From assembly GCF_000745345.1 (NCBI RefSeq), contig NZ_JQNR01000005.1, positions 4,402,001-4,466,000 on the forward strand: a DNA stretch of 64,000 nt. Reading direction: 5' to 3'. Below, in pieces: positions 43,181 to 52,253 of the stretch. Both the position numbers and the translations under genes were made by a program. How positions within the stretch are numbered: position 1 is the stretch's first letter; each line of letters opens with the position of its first letter. The notes beneath the pieces were generated by a model, which saw only the letters and a list, made by a program, of their open reading frames with translations, was not told where the DNA came from and searched no databases. This stretch comes from Actinacidiphila yeochonensis CN732. GTDB lineage: Bacteria; Actinomycetota; Actinomycetes; Streptomycetales; Streptomycetaceae.

Positions 43181-45045
43181 TCAACCGGATGCATTCCGCG
43201 CCACGTTCGCCGGCACGGTGCCGGCGCCCGGGACGAGCCTGCCGTGGTCGTCGACCACGTGGTCGATCACGCTGTCCCCGTCGAGGGAGACGGCCAGCAG
43301 GTCGTGGAAGACCCCCCGGGCCGTTCCGGCGCCTCGAAGGAACGGGCGGTGCGGATCGGGGGATCGGTGCCGGAGCGGCAGAACGAGCCGAGGCCCTACG
43401 CCTCGTGGTGCCGCGCGTCCGCGCCCAGCGCGCCCACCGTCCACCCGGCCGTGCCGTCGGGGCGCCGGTACGCGGCCCGGTCCGGCGGATCGCAGGGCGG
43501 CTCGTTCCGGAACACCACGGTGCGGCCGCTCTCTCCGTTCCCCACCACGTCGTGCTGCTGGAAGTGCTCCGCGGACAGTCCGGTGGCCAGCACGCCGGCG
43601 CCGTGGACCACCACGCCGTCGGCCGCCGTGCCGACTGCCCGGCCCGCTCGGGCGCCGCGGTCGGCCCGCCACGCCCGGACGTGGTCGAGCAGGACGTTGT
43701 CGCTGTTGACCACCAGCGCCGCCGCCGTCAGGCCGGCGTCCGCGCCGCCCATCCGGAAGAACACGTCCTGCACCGAGGCCGGTTCGCGCGGATCGACGCG
43801 CCCGCCGCACCGGTCGCCGACCTCCAGCAGCGCCCGCGACCCGCACGGCCCGGCGTCGAAGAGCAGCCCCGCGATCCGCACCCCGCGCGCGTCGGCGACC
43901 GTCATCGCCACCACCCCGTCCTGCGGGACCAGCGTCGCGTAGCCGAGCCCCAGCACCACCGTGCCCGCCCACTTGACCCGGATGGTGTCGGCCAGCCGGT
44001 ACACGCCCGGGGTGAGCAGCAGGTGCCTGCCCTGCGCCAGCGCCCGGTTGACGGCGCGTGCCGAGTCCTCCGGCCGCGCCACGAAGAACCGCTCCAGCGG
44101 CACCGACGTCCCCTCGGGCGGGCCGGCCGCCCACGTCGGCCCCACCCCGTCGCGGTGCGGCGCCGGCAGGAACACCCGGTAGGCGCCCGCGCCGTCCACG
44201 TACAGGAACGGCTTCTCGCGGCTGAGCGGGCTGGTGGGCAGCGTGCCGCACGGCGGGGCCGGGAGAGACCGCGCCGGCGCCTCCTCGACACCGGCGAAGA
44301 CCTGGCCGACCGTCGCGTCGGGTTGGCCCGCCGCCGTGGTCGACCAATTCGCCACCGAGCTGTCCCGGAACAGCCACCGCTGCCCTGCCGCGTCGACGAC
44401 CGGACCGTCCACCACCGAGTCCGCGACGAACCCGGCGCCGTCGCGGCCGCCCTCGCCGGGGGAGAGGCAAAGCCGCCCGCGGACGTGCACCCGGCGCAGC
44501 GGCGCCCCTTGCGAGGCCGCCCACAGGTGGTCGCCGCCGGCGGGCACCACCGCCAGGTTCTCGGCCGACCGCCAGGGGTTCGCCGGCGCTTCGTCCCCGT
44601 CGCCGGGCCGGTCCCGCCCCGCCGCCCGCACGGCGCCGTTGACGGTCACGTCGTCCGGGTGCGTGCCGAGCCCCGCCACCGAGGTGTAACAGCCGAGCCG
44701 GACGTCCACGTCGTAGCTGCCGGGCTTGAAGAGGAACGCGTACCGGCCGGTGCCGAACTCGGCGCCCGCCTGTTCGGCCGCGGCGTCCAGGGCCGCCTGG
44801 ATCTCCTCGGCCGGGGTCCGAGGGTCGAACACCCTGACGTTCGGGCCGAGGTCCGGCTGCGCGGCCCGCCGGGCCCGGACGGGGGCGTCCGCATCCGCGG
44901 GGGCGGCCGCCCCGGCCGCGGGCACCGTGGTGGCCAGCGCGGCGGCGGTCATGGACCTCCGCCGGCAGAGCGCGCTCTGCGACCGGGCCGCGGGCGCGCC
45001 GCCCGGCTCCCGTGCTGCGGTGCCTGCGGCCCTGCTTGAAGACAT
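43181..45045 (-). pseudogene. Secreted beta-helix protein (pectate-lyase-like fold), interrupted near the C-terminus
   Basis: From ATG 45045 the frame encodes 549 residues to a TAG at 43396. A Tat/Sec-like start (CRRRSMTAAALATTVPAAGAAAPADA) leads into PDLGPNVRVFDPRTPAEEIQAALDAAAEQ, FLFKPGSYDVDVRLGCYTSVAGLG, LLTPGVYRLADTIRVKWAGTVVLGLGYATL and NSDNVLLDHVRAWRAD, a right-handed beta-helix family annotated in Streptomyces under misleading names. After the TAG the same frame continues GLGSFCRSGTDPPIRTARSF, then a GGGGGG run shifts the frame and VFHDLLAVSLDGDSVIDHVVDDHG follows to a stop at 43181. Either a decayed gene, or sequence errors combined with a genuine early stop. Confidence 0.72.
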
Positions 45046-45161
45046 GGCGGATGACCAACCTCTGTACGGACGGCACGGGCGTGCCACGGTGCGGGCGGGC
45101 GCTCGCGGGTGCGGCCGGGCGGTGCGTTCCCACTGCGCCGGAAGGCCGGTGGGGACCCGCT

Positions 45162-45241
45162 GAGAGCGCTCTCTGCGACGTACCCTGGGCTGCTCGGGGC
45201 TGCGTGTCAAGGCCCGGAGGGCAGCTGGTGAGAGCGCTCTC
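45162..45241 (-). promoter_or_regulatory. Promoter flanked by two identical LacI-type operators
   Basis: GAGAGCGCTCTC, a perfect palindrome, occurs at 45162-45173 and 45230-45241 (68 bp apart). Between them on the minus strand are TTGACA (45210-45205), 17 bp, and CAGGGT (45187-45182). This is a repression loop or block arrangement for the beta-helix gene starting at 45045. Confidence 0.72.
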
Positions 45242-45597
45242 TTCCGGTTGGCGCGGCAGCGCTGGGCGGGGCTGGCGTGGCGGATGAGGTCACGGCGGGG
45301 TGACGCCCCGGTCAAGGCGAGGACGCGGCGGCGGGACCGGAGCCGCCGCTCCGCGCGCCGTACCGGTCCTGGCCGGAGCGGCGCCCAACGGGTTCTGGCC
45401 GGACAGGCGTTGTACCGGTCCTGGCCGAACGGCGCCCGGCCCGGTCGTCGGAGAAGGCCGGTCCCGGCGCTCGGACGGTGCGGGCGCCCGGTGCCGCACC
45501 GGTGCGGTCGCGGGAGGGACCGGCGAAGGGCTCCGGCCTGCTTGAGCGGTTGATCCCGGTGCGGCAGGCGTGTGCGGGTCCCATGGGACGCGGACGC
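45242..45597. other. Non-coding region between operator and terminator
   Basis: No gene recognised. A diverged direct repeat with core GTACCGGTCCTGGCCG occurs near 45361 and 45413. Confidence 0.45.
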
Positions 45598-45633
45598 GGG
45601 GGCCCGCGCGGAACGCGTTCCGCGCGGGCCCCC
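45598..45633. terminator. 36-bp perfect palindrome, terminator of the ALF-repeat gene
   Basis: Two 18-bp arms, 45598-45615 and 45616-45633, are exact complements with no spacer. It ends 35 bp from the stop of the large minus-strand gene. Confidence 0.7.
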
Positions 45634-45667
45634 GGCTACAGCGGGGACGACCGGTCCCCGCGGCGTG

Positions 45668-48600
45668 TCACCAGTGCCAGCCGCCCGACAGCAGGTGGAC
45701 GCTCGTGGACGCGAGGGTGTGCAGGCCGGACACGACCTTCGTGCCCACCGGAGCGACGTCCTTGAAGGCGTTTTCCACCGCCCGGCCCTGGCCGAAGGTG
45801 ATCAGCGACAGGGCGGTCAACCCGGCGGAGTGGGCGAACTCGCTGCTGGTCACCCCGTACCCGATCCCGGTGAATATGGTGCTGGTGATGTCGCCCGCCA
45901 CGGACGCCTCGTCCAGCACCTCCGCCGCTCCCACCAGCAGGAGGGCCCCTGGTTCGTCGCCGGTGAGGGCGGAGTAGCCGGCCATGCCGTAGCAGCCGAG
46001 GGCGCTGAGCGAGCCCGCCAGCGCGAGCGACTCCGACACGTCGGCGAACTCCCGTGAGTCCTCCTGCCACCAGGGCAGCTCGTCGGCGCTGGTCCCGTTC
46101 TCGTTGACCTGGTCGTTGACGGCGTTGTCGGCGGGGTTGGTGCCGTCCTGCCGGGCCTTCTGCGCCGCCGCCGCTGCCGCCCGCGCGGCCGCGGCCGCCT
46201 CGGCCTTCCGCTTGTCGGCGGCGGTGCGGCGGGCTGCGGTGGCCGCCGCCGCGGCGGTCTGCGCGTCCTGCCCCGCGGTGAGCGCGGACTGGCGTGCGCT
46301 GGACGCCGACGCCTGGGCGCCGGCGGCGGAGCTCTGGGCGCTGCGGGCCGAGTCGACCGCCTTGTTGGCCGAGTAGTTCGCCGAGCGGGCGGCGCCCTGC
46401 GCGGTGGCCGCCGCGGCCAGGGCCAGGTCCGCCGAAGCCTGCGAGGCCGCGGCGGACGTGTCCGCGTCATCCGCGTTCTGCCTCGCCTGCGTGGCGTACT
46501 GGGCCGCCTGGTTCGCCGACGCCTGCGCCTTGCTGGCCCAGTCGGCGGCCTCGGCCGCGTCGTCGCGGGCCTCCGCGGCCGCCTGCGACGCCAGCGCCGC
46601 GTCCTGCTGCGCGAGTTGGGCGACCTTCGCGGCGCCGGTGGTCGCGGCGGTGATCGCCGCGTTGTGGGCCGCGAAGTCGTGGTCGAGCTGTGCGGACTTG
46701 TGCTGGACCTGCTGGACGAAGTTCCGCCGCATCCACGTCGGGCCCTCCATCGCCACCGTGGCGAAGGCCTTGGTGTAGGGCCCGCCGGTGTTCAGGAGCT
46801 GAGCGGTGGCGACGCCGTCGTCGCCGCGGACGGCCACGGCGTAGTCGGTCGCGAAGAAGTCGTGCAGCGCCTGCGCGGTGGCCGCGTCGAGGGCGGACCG
46901 TGCCGCCGCCGTGACGGCCGTTCCGGGGCCGGCGGAGAGGACCTGCGCGATGCCGACGCGGTTGTCGTCCGCGGCGGCCTCGATCACTCCGGTGGTGAGG
47001 AAGGCCCCCACCGCCGCCGGATCGTCGCTCGACAGCGCGACCTGTGCGGCCTGGGCGACGTCGGGGGTCGAGACCTGTGCGAGGTAGAGCGCGGACTCCG
47101 CGTCGTCCTGGCCCTGGGCGATGGCCCGGTCGGCGCCTATCCAGGCGTGGAGGTCGCTGTCCGAGCCGGACAGGGCGAACTGGGCGGCCTGCCGCGTCCA
47201 GGAGCCCGGCGCCTCCAGGAGGCCGACGGCGGCCTTGCGGCCCAGCGCCGTCGCCGAATCCGGGTCGTTGCCCGCCAGCGCCTGTTCGGCCTGGGCGATC
47301 AGGTCCAGCAGAGCCTGCGAGGTCTGCTGTGCCTGGGTGCGGTTGGTCTCGTACGCCGCCTGCTGGTCCGCCTCGATCCTGGCCAGTTCCGCGGCCTCGC
47401 TCAGACCCTGCTGCTTGTCCGCCTCCACCCGCGCCAGCTCCGCGTCCAGCGCCGCCTGGGCCACCGTCATCGCGTTCTCGACGGCCTGGGTGGCGGTGTC
47501 GGCGGCCGCCAGGGCCGCGGTGGCGTGGGCGGTGGACTGGTTCGCGTAGTCGCGTGCCTGGCCGGCGTACTCCGCCGCCTCCTCGGCGGCGTCCGCCGCG
47601 GCGTCCGCGTGGTCCGCCGCGTCGTTGGCGGCGTCGCGCGCGGTGCGCGCGGCCGTCGCCGCCGTGTCGGCCTGGGACTGCGCGGCGGCCGCGGCGGTCG
47701 TGGCCTGGCTGGCGGCGGCGTCGGCGGTGGCGGCCTCGCGCCTGGCCACGGCCGCGTCCTCCTGGGCCGCGCCCGAGGCCGCGGCTGCCTGGGCGGAGGC
47801 GTCGGCGGCCGCGGCGGCGTCGCGGGCCGCGGCGGCGGCGGCCGAGCCGGCACCGGCGGCCTGCGCGGAGGCGGTCGCGGCGTAGTCGGCGGCCTGCGCG
47901 GCCGACCGGGCCTTCGCGGCGGCGTCGCGGGCGGCGACCGCGGCGTCCTTCGCGTCGTCGGCCTTGGAGGCGTCCTTGGACGCGGCGATGGCCGAGTTGT
48001 ACGCCTTCGCGGCGGCGCCGCCGGCGGCCGCGGCCGCGTGCGAGGCGGAGTTGGCGGCGGTGGCGGCACGGCGGGAGGCGGCCACGGCGGAGGTGGAGGC
48101 CTTGATGGCGTTCCGGGCGGCGTTCGCCGCGCCCTTCGCGGCGGCGGCCGCCTTGCGGGCGGCCGCCCCGGACTTCTCGACGTCCTGCTCCGCCTCCTGT
48201 GCCTCAGCGGCCGCCGCCTCGGCGGCGGCCCTGGCCTCCGTCGCGGCGGTCGCGGCCCGGTCGGACGCCTCGACGGCGAGGACGGTCTGCGCCTGGGCGT
48301 ACTTGCCCTCCCGGTCCACGACCTCGATCAGCTCGTCGATCGTCGCCAACTCCTGGTCACGGGCGCGGGCGATGTGCTGGCCGGTGTCGAGGAACCACTC
48401 GAACTCCTCCACGGTGTCGGCGGTGAGGGCCCGGCCCGCGTACTTCCTCACCTCGGGTCCGGCGCTGACCAGCAACTGGCTGATCTGCACCCGCATGTCG
48501 GACTGGCGGGCGGAGTACTGGCTGGTCAGGAGGAAGCCCTCGAAGGCCTCCTGGGTGTCGGTGCTGAGAGCGGCCGTGGCCGCCTTGGTGACGGACGTGC

Positions 48601-49057
48601 CCCCGGTGCTGGCGACGTTGACGGTGGCCACCCGCAGGTCCTCCACCACGGCGGACCGGTACCCGCCGGCGAGGAAGGCGGCCACGTCACCGTCGCTTCC
48701 GCCCAGGGCGTCGGTCGACGCCCGGCGCAGTCCCGTGCCCGCGACGGCGAGGTAGGCGAGAACGGCGCTGCGGTTGTCCTGCGCGGTCGCCTGCGGAAGG
48801 CCGGCGGCGAGGAAGGACCGGACGTCGGCGTCGGTGCCGTAGAGGGCGTCGGCCGCGGCGGCTCTGACGCCCTGTCCGCCCGCGGTCCAGGCCCGGACCG
48901 CCCGGGCCCGGTCGGTGTCCGGCAGCGGATCGGCCGTCCCGGCGTCCGTACCGTCCGCGCGGGCCACGGGCGCCAGCGCCAGAGGGGAGGCCGCGGCGGC
49001 CGTGACCGCCGCCATGGCGCCGAGGAACCGGCGCCGGCTCCAGAAGGTGGTCTGCAT
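45668..49057 (-). CDS. Large Tat-exported ALF-repeat protein with alternating coiled coils
   Basis: A 1129-aa protein from ATG 49057. Tat signal SRRRFLGAMAAVTAAAAS (7-24) with a cleavage site near ARA-DG. Residues about 60-235 contain four ALF-type repeats (AAADALYGTDADVRSFLAAG, RASTDALGGSDGDVAAFLAGG and two more, about 43 aa each). About 240-620 is an extremely Ala-rich coiled coil; a second ALF set covers about 620-775 (RQAAQFALSGSDSDLHAWIG and others); a second coil runs to about 970; and a 150-residue C-terminal domain holds SLALAGSLSALGCYGMAGYSALTG and LTALSLITFGQGRAVENAFKDVAP. ALF proteins often carry C-terminal toxin domains; none is recognised here. Probably secreted or surface-displayed. 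Function unknown. Confidence 0.82.
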   Translation of the reverse strand: MQTTFWSRRRFLGAMAAVTAAAASPLALAPVARADGTDAGTADPLPDTDRARAVRAWTAGGQGVRAAAADALYGTDADVRSFLAAGLPQATAQDNRSAVLAYLAVAGTGLRRASTDALGGSDGDVAAFLAGGYRSAVVEDLRVATVNVASTGGTSVTKAATAALSTDTQEAFEGFLLTSQYSARQSDMRVQISQLLVSAGPEVRKYAGRALTADTVEEFEWFLDTGQHIARARDQELATIDELIEVVDREGKYAQAQTVLAVEASDRAATAATEARAAAEAAAAEAQEAEQDVEKSGAAARKAAAAAKGAANAARNAIKASTSAVAASRRAATAANSASHAAAAAGGAAAKAYNSAIAASKDASKADDAKDAAVAARDAAAKARSAAQAADYAATASAQAAGAGSAAAAAARDAAAAADASAQAAAASGAAQEDAAVARREAATADAAASQATTAAAAAQSQADTAATAARTARDAANDAADHADAAADAAEEAAEYAGQARDYANQSTAHATAALAAADTATQAVENAMTVAQAALDAELARVEADKQQGLSEAAELARIEADQQAAYETNRTQAQQTSQALLDLIAQAEQALAGNDPDSATALGRKAAVGLLEAPGSWTRQAAQFALSGSDSDLHAWIGADRAIAQGQDDAESALYLAQVSTPDVAQAAQVALSSDDPAAVGAFLTTGVIEAAADDNRVGIAQVLSAGPGTAVTAAARSALDAATAQALHDFFATDYAVAVRGDDGVATAQLLNTGGPYTKAFATVAMEGPTWMRRNFVQQVQHKSAQLDHDFAAHNAAITAATTGAAKVAQLAQQDAALASQAAAEARDDAAEAADWASKAQASANQAAQYATQARQNADDADTSAAASQASADLALAAAATAQGAARSANYSANKAVDSARSAQSSAAGAQASASSARQSALTAGQDAQTAAAAATAARRTAADKRKAEAAAAARAAAAAAQKARQDGTNPADNAVNDQVNENGTSADELPWWQEDSREFADVSESLALAGSLSALGCYGMAGYSALTGDEPGALLLVGAAEVLDEASVAGDITSTIFTGIGYGVTSSEFAHSAGLTALSLITFGQGRAVENAFKDVAPVGTKVVSGLHTLASTSVHLLSGGWHW

Positions 49058-49658
49058 AAGCGTGTTGTCCCTGTCCTCGTCATGAAGGCCGGCGGGCGAG
49101 TCGGCGACCGGTGGCACAACTGTCGCCGGCACAACCGCCTGTTGGCGGACGGTTGAATTCCGCATTGCCGTTTGTTGAATCGGCTGTTCGAAGTGGCAGG
49201 GGATGCTCGCAGGGCCGATTCGGCAAGGTCAACGGGGTCGTTCGCTTTCCGCGTTTCCTGTTGTCGGTTCGAGCCAATTTCCTCCGGCCGGCTGATCCAC
49301 CAGTTGGGATTTCCGCCCCCGGATGTGACATCCCGTGACGGCGGGACAGGAGATGGGGCGACTATGCCGATCCTTGGGAAAAAGTTGACGTTGTTCCGGT
49401 ATCGCATGTGCCGGCGGCGGATTGGTGGTGCCTGTGTGGCAGGTGTGGCATGTGGTGCGGTCCGCGCCACCCGGACGGTCGACCGGCAGGCTGCCTCCGC
49501 CGGATTCCGGTGGCGCGGGTGGAGTGCTTCCGTGCGAGGGGGATCTGGCGGGTTTCCGATCTCCGGTGGTTGCCCGGCCGGGGGGCGTGTGCGAATTTCG
49601 CGTCTTTGAGAGGCCGGTGAGCCGTTCGCCCACCGGTGAGGCGAAGAACAGGACACTC
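49058..49658. other. 601-bp divergent intergenic region, lower GC
   Basis: Promoters for the ALF gene and the opposite secreted-protein gene must lie here. GC is visibly lower between 49150 and 49420. GGATGT-G-ACATCC (49321-49333) is a perfect inverted repeat; TTGACG at about 49384 (plus) and TTGACC near 49230 (minus) are possible -35 boxes without convincing -10 partners. Confidence 0.45.
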
Positions 49659-50165
49659 ATGAGATTTCTGACTCGTGCGCTGCTCACGGGCCTGGCCGCC
49701 GGCGCTGTCGCGCTCGGGACCGTGTTCGGCGCGGCGCATCGCCCGGGGGACGGTCCGGCCGTCGCACCGGCGGCGGCGGACGCTCCGGCGTACGCGGTGG
49801 AGGACTACGCGTATCCGCACGCGGACCAGGTCCTCGCGGAGCAGGGGATCGTGCTCAAGCGGGGCAACGGGCGCATCCTGCTGGCGGACTGCGGCAGCGA
49901 GACCGGACTGATGGAGGTCTGGTCCCGCGACCTGGCCCAGGAGGAGGTGTGTTTCCGGGTGACGCCCGGGCCGGGCTACCTGAGCCTGGAGGTCCCCTCG
50001 GTCTACCTCGTCAAGGGCGCGGGCGACACCTCCGGCACGGTCACGATGACCTATGACGGGGAGCAGAGCGCGTACGACGTTCCGCAGGACACCTATACGG
50101 CGGTCGGTGAGGGCGCCGACCCGGGGCACGAGTACGAGCTGCTGGAGATCGTCACCAGTGGCTGA
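49659..50165 (+). CDS. Small secreted protein with one cysteine pair
   Basis: A 168-aa protein from ATG 49659 (the longer open frame upstream lacks a ribosome site and signal). Signal peptide 1-26 (FLTRALLTGLAAGAVALGTVFG), then YAYPHADQVLAEQGIVLKRGNGRILLADCGSETGLMEVWSRDLAQEEVCFRVTPGPGYLSLEVPSVYLVKG. Two cysteines likely form one disulfide in a compact beta-rich domain. No known domain name comes to mind, but I recall similar proteins encoded just before FG-GAP pseudoprotease genes in streptomycetes. It is 55 bp upstream of such a gene, in one likely operon. Confidence 0.75.
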   Translation: MRFLTRALLTGLAAGAVALGTVFGAAHRPGDGPAVAPAAADAPAYAVEDYAYPHADQVLAEQGIVLKRGNGRILLADCGSETGLMEVWSRDLAQEEVCFRVTPGPGYLSLEVPSVYLVKGAGDTSGTVTMTYDGEQSAYDVPQDTYTAVGEGADPGHEYELLEIVTSG

Positions 50166-50220
50166 CCGGCCACCACGTCACCGACCCTCACCCCGTTCAC
50201 TCACCGATAAGGAACCGGTT

Positions 50221-52122
50221 TTGAGAGCCGTACGCAAGGCCCGATCCGCCGCCGTGGCCGTCCTGACCGCGGTACTGGTGGCGGCGCCATCGACCTTCTT
50301 CGCCCTGCCCGCCCAGGCCGTCACGGGCACCGCGCAGCCGGACGACTCCTACGCGTTCACCGCGCAGCTGGCCGTCGGCCACTACCAGCACGGCTGCTCG
50401 GCCGTCCTGGTGGACCGGGACTGGCTGCTCACCGCGGCCGGCTGCTTCGCCGACGATCCGGCGGCGAGCCTGGCGGTGCCCGCGGGCAAGCCCGCGCAGC
50501 CGACCGTGGCCACCATCGGCCGCACCGACCTCACCGGCACCGGCGGCGAGGTGCGCGACGTGGTCGAACTCGTGCCGTACTCCGGCCGGGACGTCGTGCT
50601 GGCCAAGCTGTCCGCCCCGGTCCTGGACATCGCCCCCGCGGTACTCGGCGGCACGGCCCCCGTCGCGGGTGAGCAGCTGGTGACCGCCGGGTACGGCCGT
50701 ACCGCGGACGAGTTGTCCCCGACGAAGCTGCACAGCGGCGTCTTCACCGTCGACGCGGTGAACGGGAGCGACGTGCGGGTCAGCGGCCAGGACGGCGCCA
50801 CCGTGTGCACCGGTGACGCCGGCGGTCCGGTCCTGCGGACCACCGGCGGCAGGACCGAGCTGGTCGCCCTGGACAGCCGCTCCTACCAGGTGGGCTGCTA
50901 CGGGGTGGATACCGCCGACGGCACTCCGGACAGCGCCGTCGACACCCGCGTGGACGACCTGGCCTCCTGGATCACCGGACAGACCGGGACCCCTCGCGCC
51001 AACGACTTCAACGGCGACGGCAGGTCCGACGTCTCCTACCTGTACGACTACGGCGCGCTCAGCGACGGTTCGCTGCACTCCGCGCTGTGGGTGCACTCCT
51101 CGAACGGCGCCGGCTTCGACGCTCCCGTCAAGGTGTGGGACACGGGTACCACGAGTTGGAACTGGGACCGTACCAAGATGGTCTCCGGTGACTTCAACGG
51201 TGATGGCAGGTCGGATGTCGGGGCCTTGTACAACTACGGTGCCAATGCGGATGGTTCGTTGCATTCGGCGTTGTGGACGTTCACTTCGACCGGTTCTGGT
51301 TTCAATGCTCCGGTGAAGGTGTGGGATACGGGTACCACGAGTTGGAACTGGGATCGCACCATGCTGGTTGCCGGTGACTTCAACGGTGATGGCAGGTCGG
51401 ATGTCGGGGCCTTGTACAACTACGGTGCCAATGCGGATGGTTCGTTGCATTCGGCGTTGTGGACGTTCACTTCGACCGGTTCTGGTTTCAATGCTCCGGT
51501 GAAGGTGTGGGATACGGGTACCACGAGTTGGAACTGGGATCGCACCATGCTGGTTGCCGGTGACTTCAACGGCGACGGCAGGTCCGACGTCGGGGCCTTG
51601 TACAACTACGGTGCCAACGCGGACGGTTCGCTGCACTCCGCGTTGTGGACCTTCACCTCGACGGGGTCCGGCTTCAACCCGCCCGTCAGGCTGTGGGATA
51701 CGGGTACCACCAGTTGGAACTGGGACCGTACCAAGCTGGTCGCCGGTGACTTCAACGGCGACGGCAGGTCGGATGTCGGGGCCTTGTACAACTACGGTGC
51801 CAACGCGGACGGTTCGCTGCACTCCGCGTTGTGGACCTTCACCTCGACGGGGTCTGGCTTCAACCCGCCCGTCAGGCTGTGGGACACGGGTACCACCAGT
51901 TGGAACTGGGACCGTACCAAGCTGGTCGCCGGTGACTTCAACGGCGACGGCAAGTCCGACGTCGGCGCGATGTACGACTACGGCGTCAAGGCGGACGGCA
52001 CCACCAGCCGTTCCGGGCTGTGGACCTTCACCTCGACCGGTGCCGGATTCAACGCTCCCGTCCAGGTCTGGGACTCCGGCGCGGCGAGCTTCGCGTGGAG
52101 CGGGATGGCCATGGTGGTCTGA
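50221..52122 (+). CDS. Secreted trypsin-fold pseudoprotease with FG-GAP/VCBS repeats
   Basis: A 633-aa protein from TTG 50221 (AAGGA at 8 bp). Signal peptide 1-33 (LPAQA-V). Residues 38-255 have the S1 protease fold: CSAVLVDRDWLLTAAGCF, GRDVVLAKL, VTAGYGR and VCTGDAGGPVL. The catalytic His is Gly74 (TAAGC for TAAHC) and the catalytic Ser is Ala200 (GDAGGP for GDSGGP), while Asp124 remains, so it should not cleave peptides. Residues 262-633 are six 62-aa repeats with calcium-binding DFNGDGRSD loops and LHSALWTFTS, probably a small beta-propeller. Likely a binding or scaffold protein outside the cell. Confidence 0.86.
   Translation: MRAVRKARSAAVAVLTAVLVAAPSTFFALPAQAVTGTAQPDDSYAFTAQLAVGHYQHGCSAVLVDRDWLLTAAGCFADDPAASLAVPAGKPAQPTVATIGRTDLTGTGGEVRDVVELVPYSGRDVVLAKLSAPVLDIAPAVLGGTAPVAGEQLVTAGYGRTADELSPTKLHSGVFTVDAVNGSDVRVSGQDGATVCTGDAGGPVLRTTGGRTELVALDSRSYQVGCYGVDTADGTPDSAVDTRVDDLASWITGQTGTPRANDFNGDGRSDVSYLYDYGALSDGSLHSALWVHSSNGAGFDAPVKVWDTGTTSWNWDRTKMVSGDFNGDGRSDVGALYNYGANADGSLHSALWTFTSTGSGFNAPVKVWDTGTTSWNWDRTMLVAGDFNGDGRSDVGALYNYGANADGSLHSALWTFTSTGSGFNAPVKVWDTGTTSWNWDRTMLVAGDFNGDGRSDVGALYNYGANADGSLHSALWTFTSTGSGFNPPVRLWDTGTTSWNWDRTKLVAGDFNGDGRSDVGALYNYGANADGSLHSALWTFTSTGSGFNPPVRLWDTGTTSWNWDRTKLVAGDFNGDGKSDVGAMYDYGVKADGTTSRSGLWTFTSTGAGFNAPVQVWDSGAASFAWSGMAMVV
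51004..52119 (+). repeat. Six 186-bp tandem repeats inside the pseudoprotease gene
   Basis: Units start at 51004, 51190, 51376, 51562, 51748 and 51934. Units 2 and 3 appear identical over all 186 bp; units 4 and 5 differ at only a few silent sites. Units 2-3 use many A/T-ending codons unlike the rest of the gene. Confidence 0.92.
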
Positions 52123-52133
52123 CCTGAGCGCAC

Positions 52134-52167
52134 GGGCGGCGGAGGCAGCCGGCGGCCTCCGCCGCCC
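52134..52167. terminator. Terminator after pseudoprotease gene
   Basis: Perfect 13-bp arms 52134-52146 and 52155-52167 with an 8-nt loop, 12 bp after the stop. Confidence 0.75.
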
Positions 52168-52253
52168 GCCCGCCCCGGTCCGCGGGCGTCATCGGTGCCG
52201 GGCGGGCCGGGCGGGCCGGGTGGGCCGGGCGGACTGGGGTCGGGACGGTCCGG

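Noticed and set aside
46616-49156. Long plus-strand frame opposite the ALF gene
   Set aside because: Antisense reading of Ala-rich codons gives Gly/Arg/Val repeats; no motif or start site.
51004-52119. Regular repeats considered as a CRISPR array
   Set aside because: The 186-bp units are in-frame coding repeats with no spacers.
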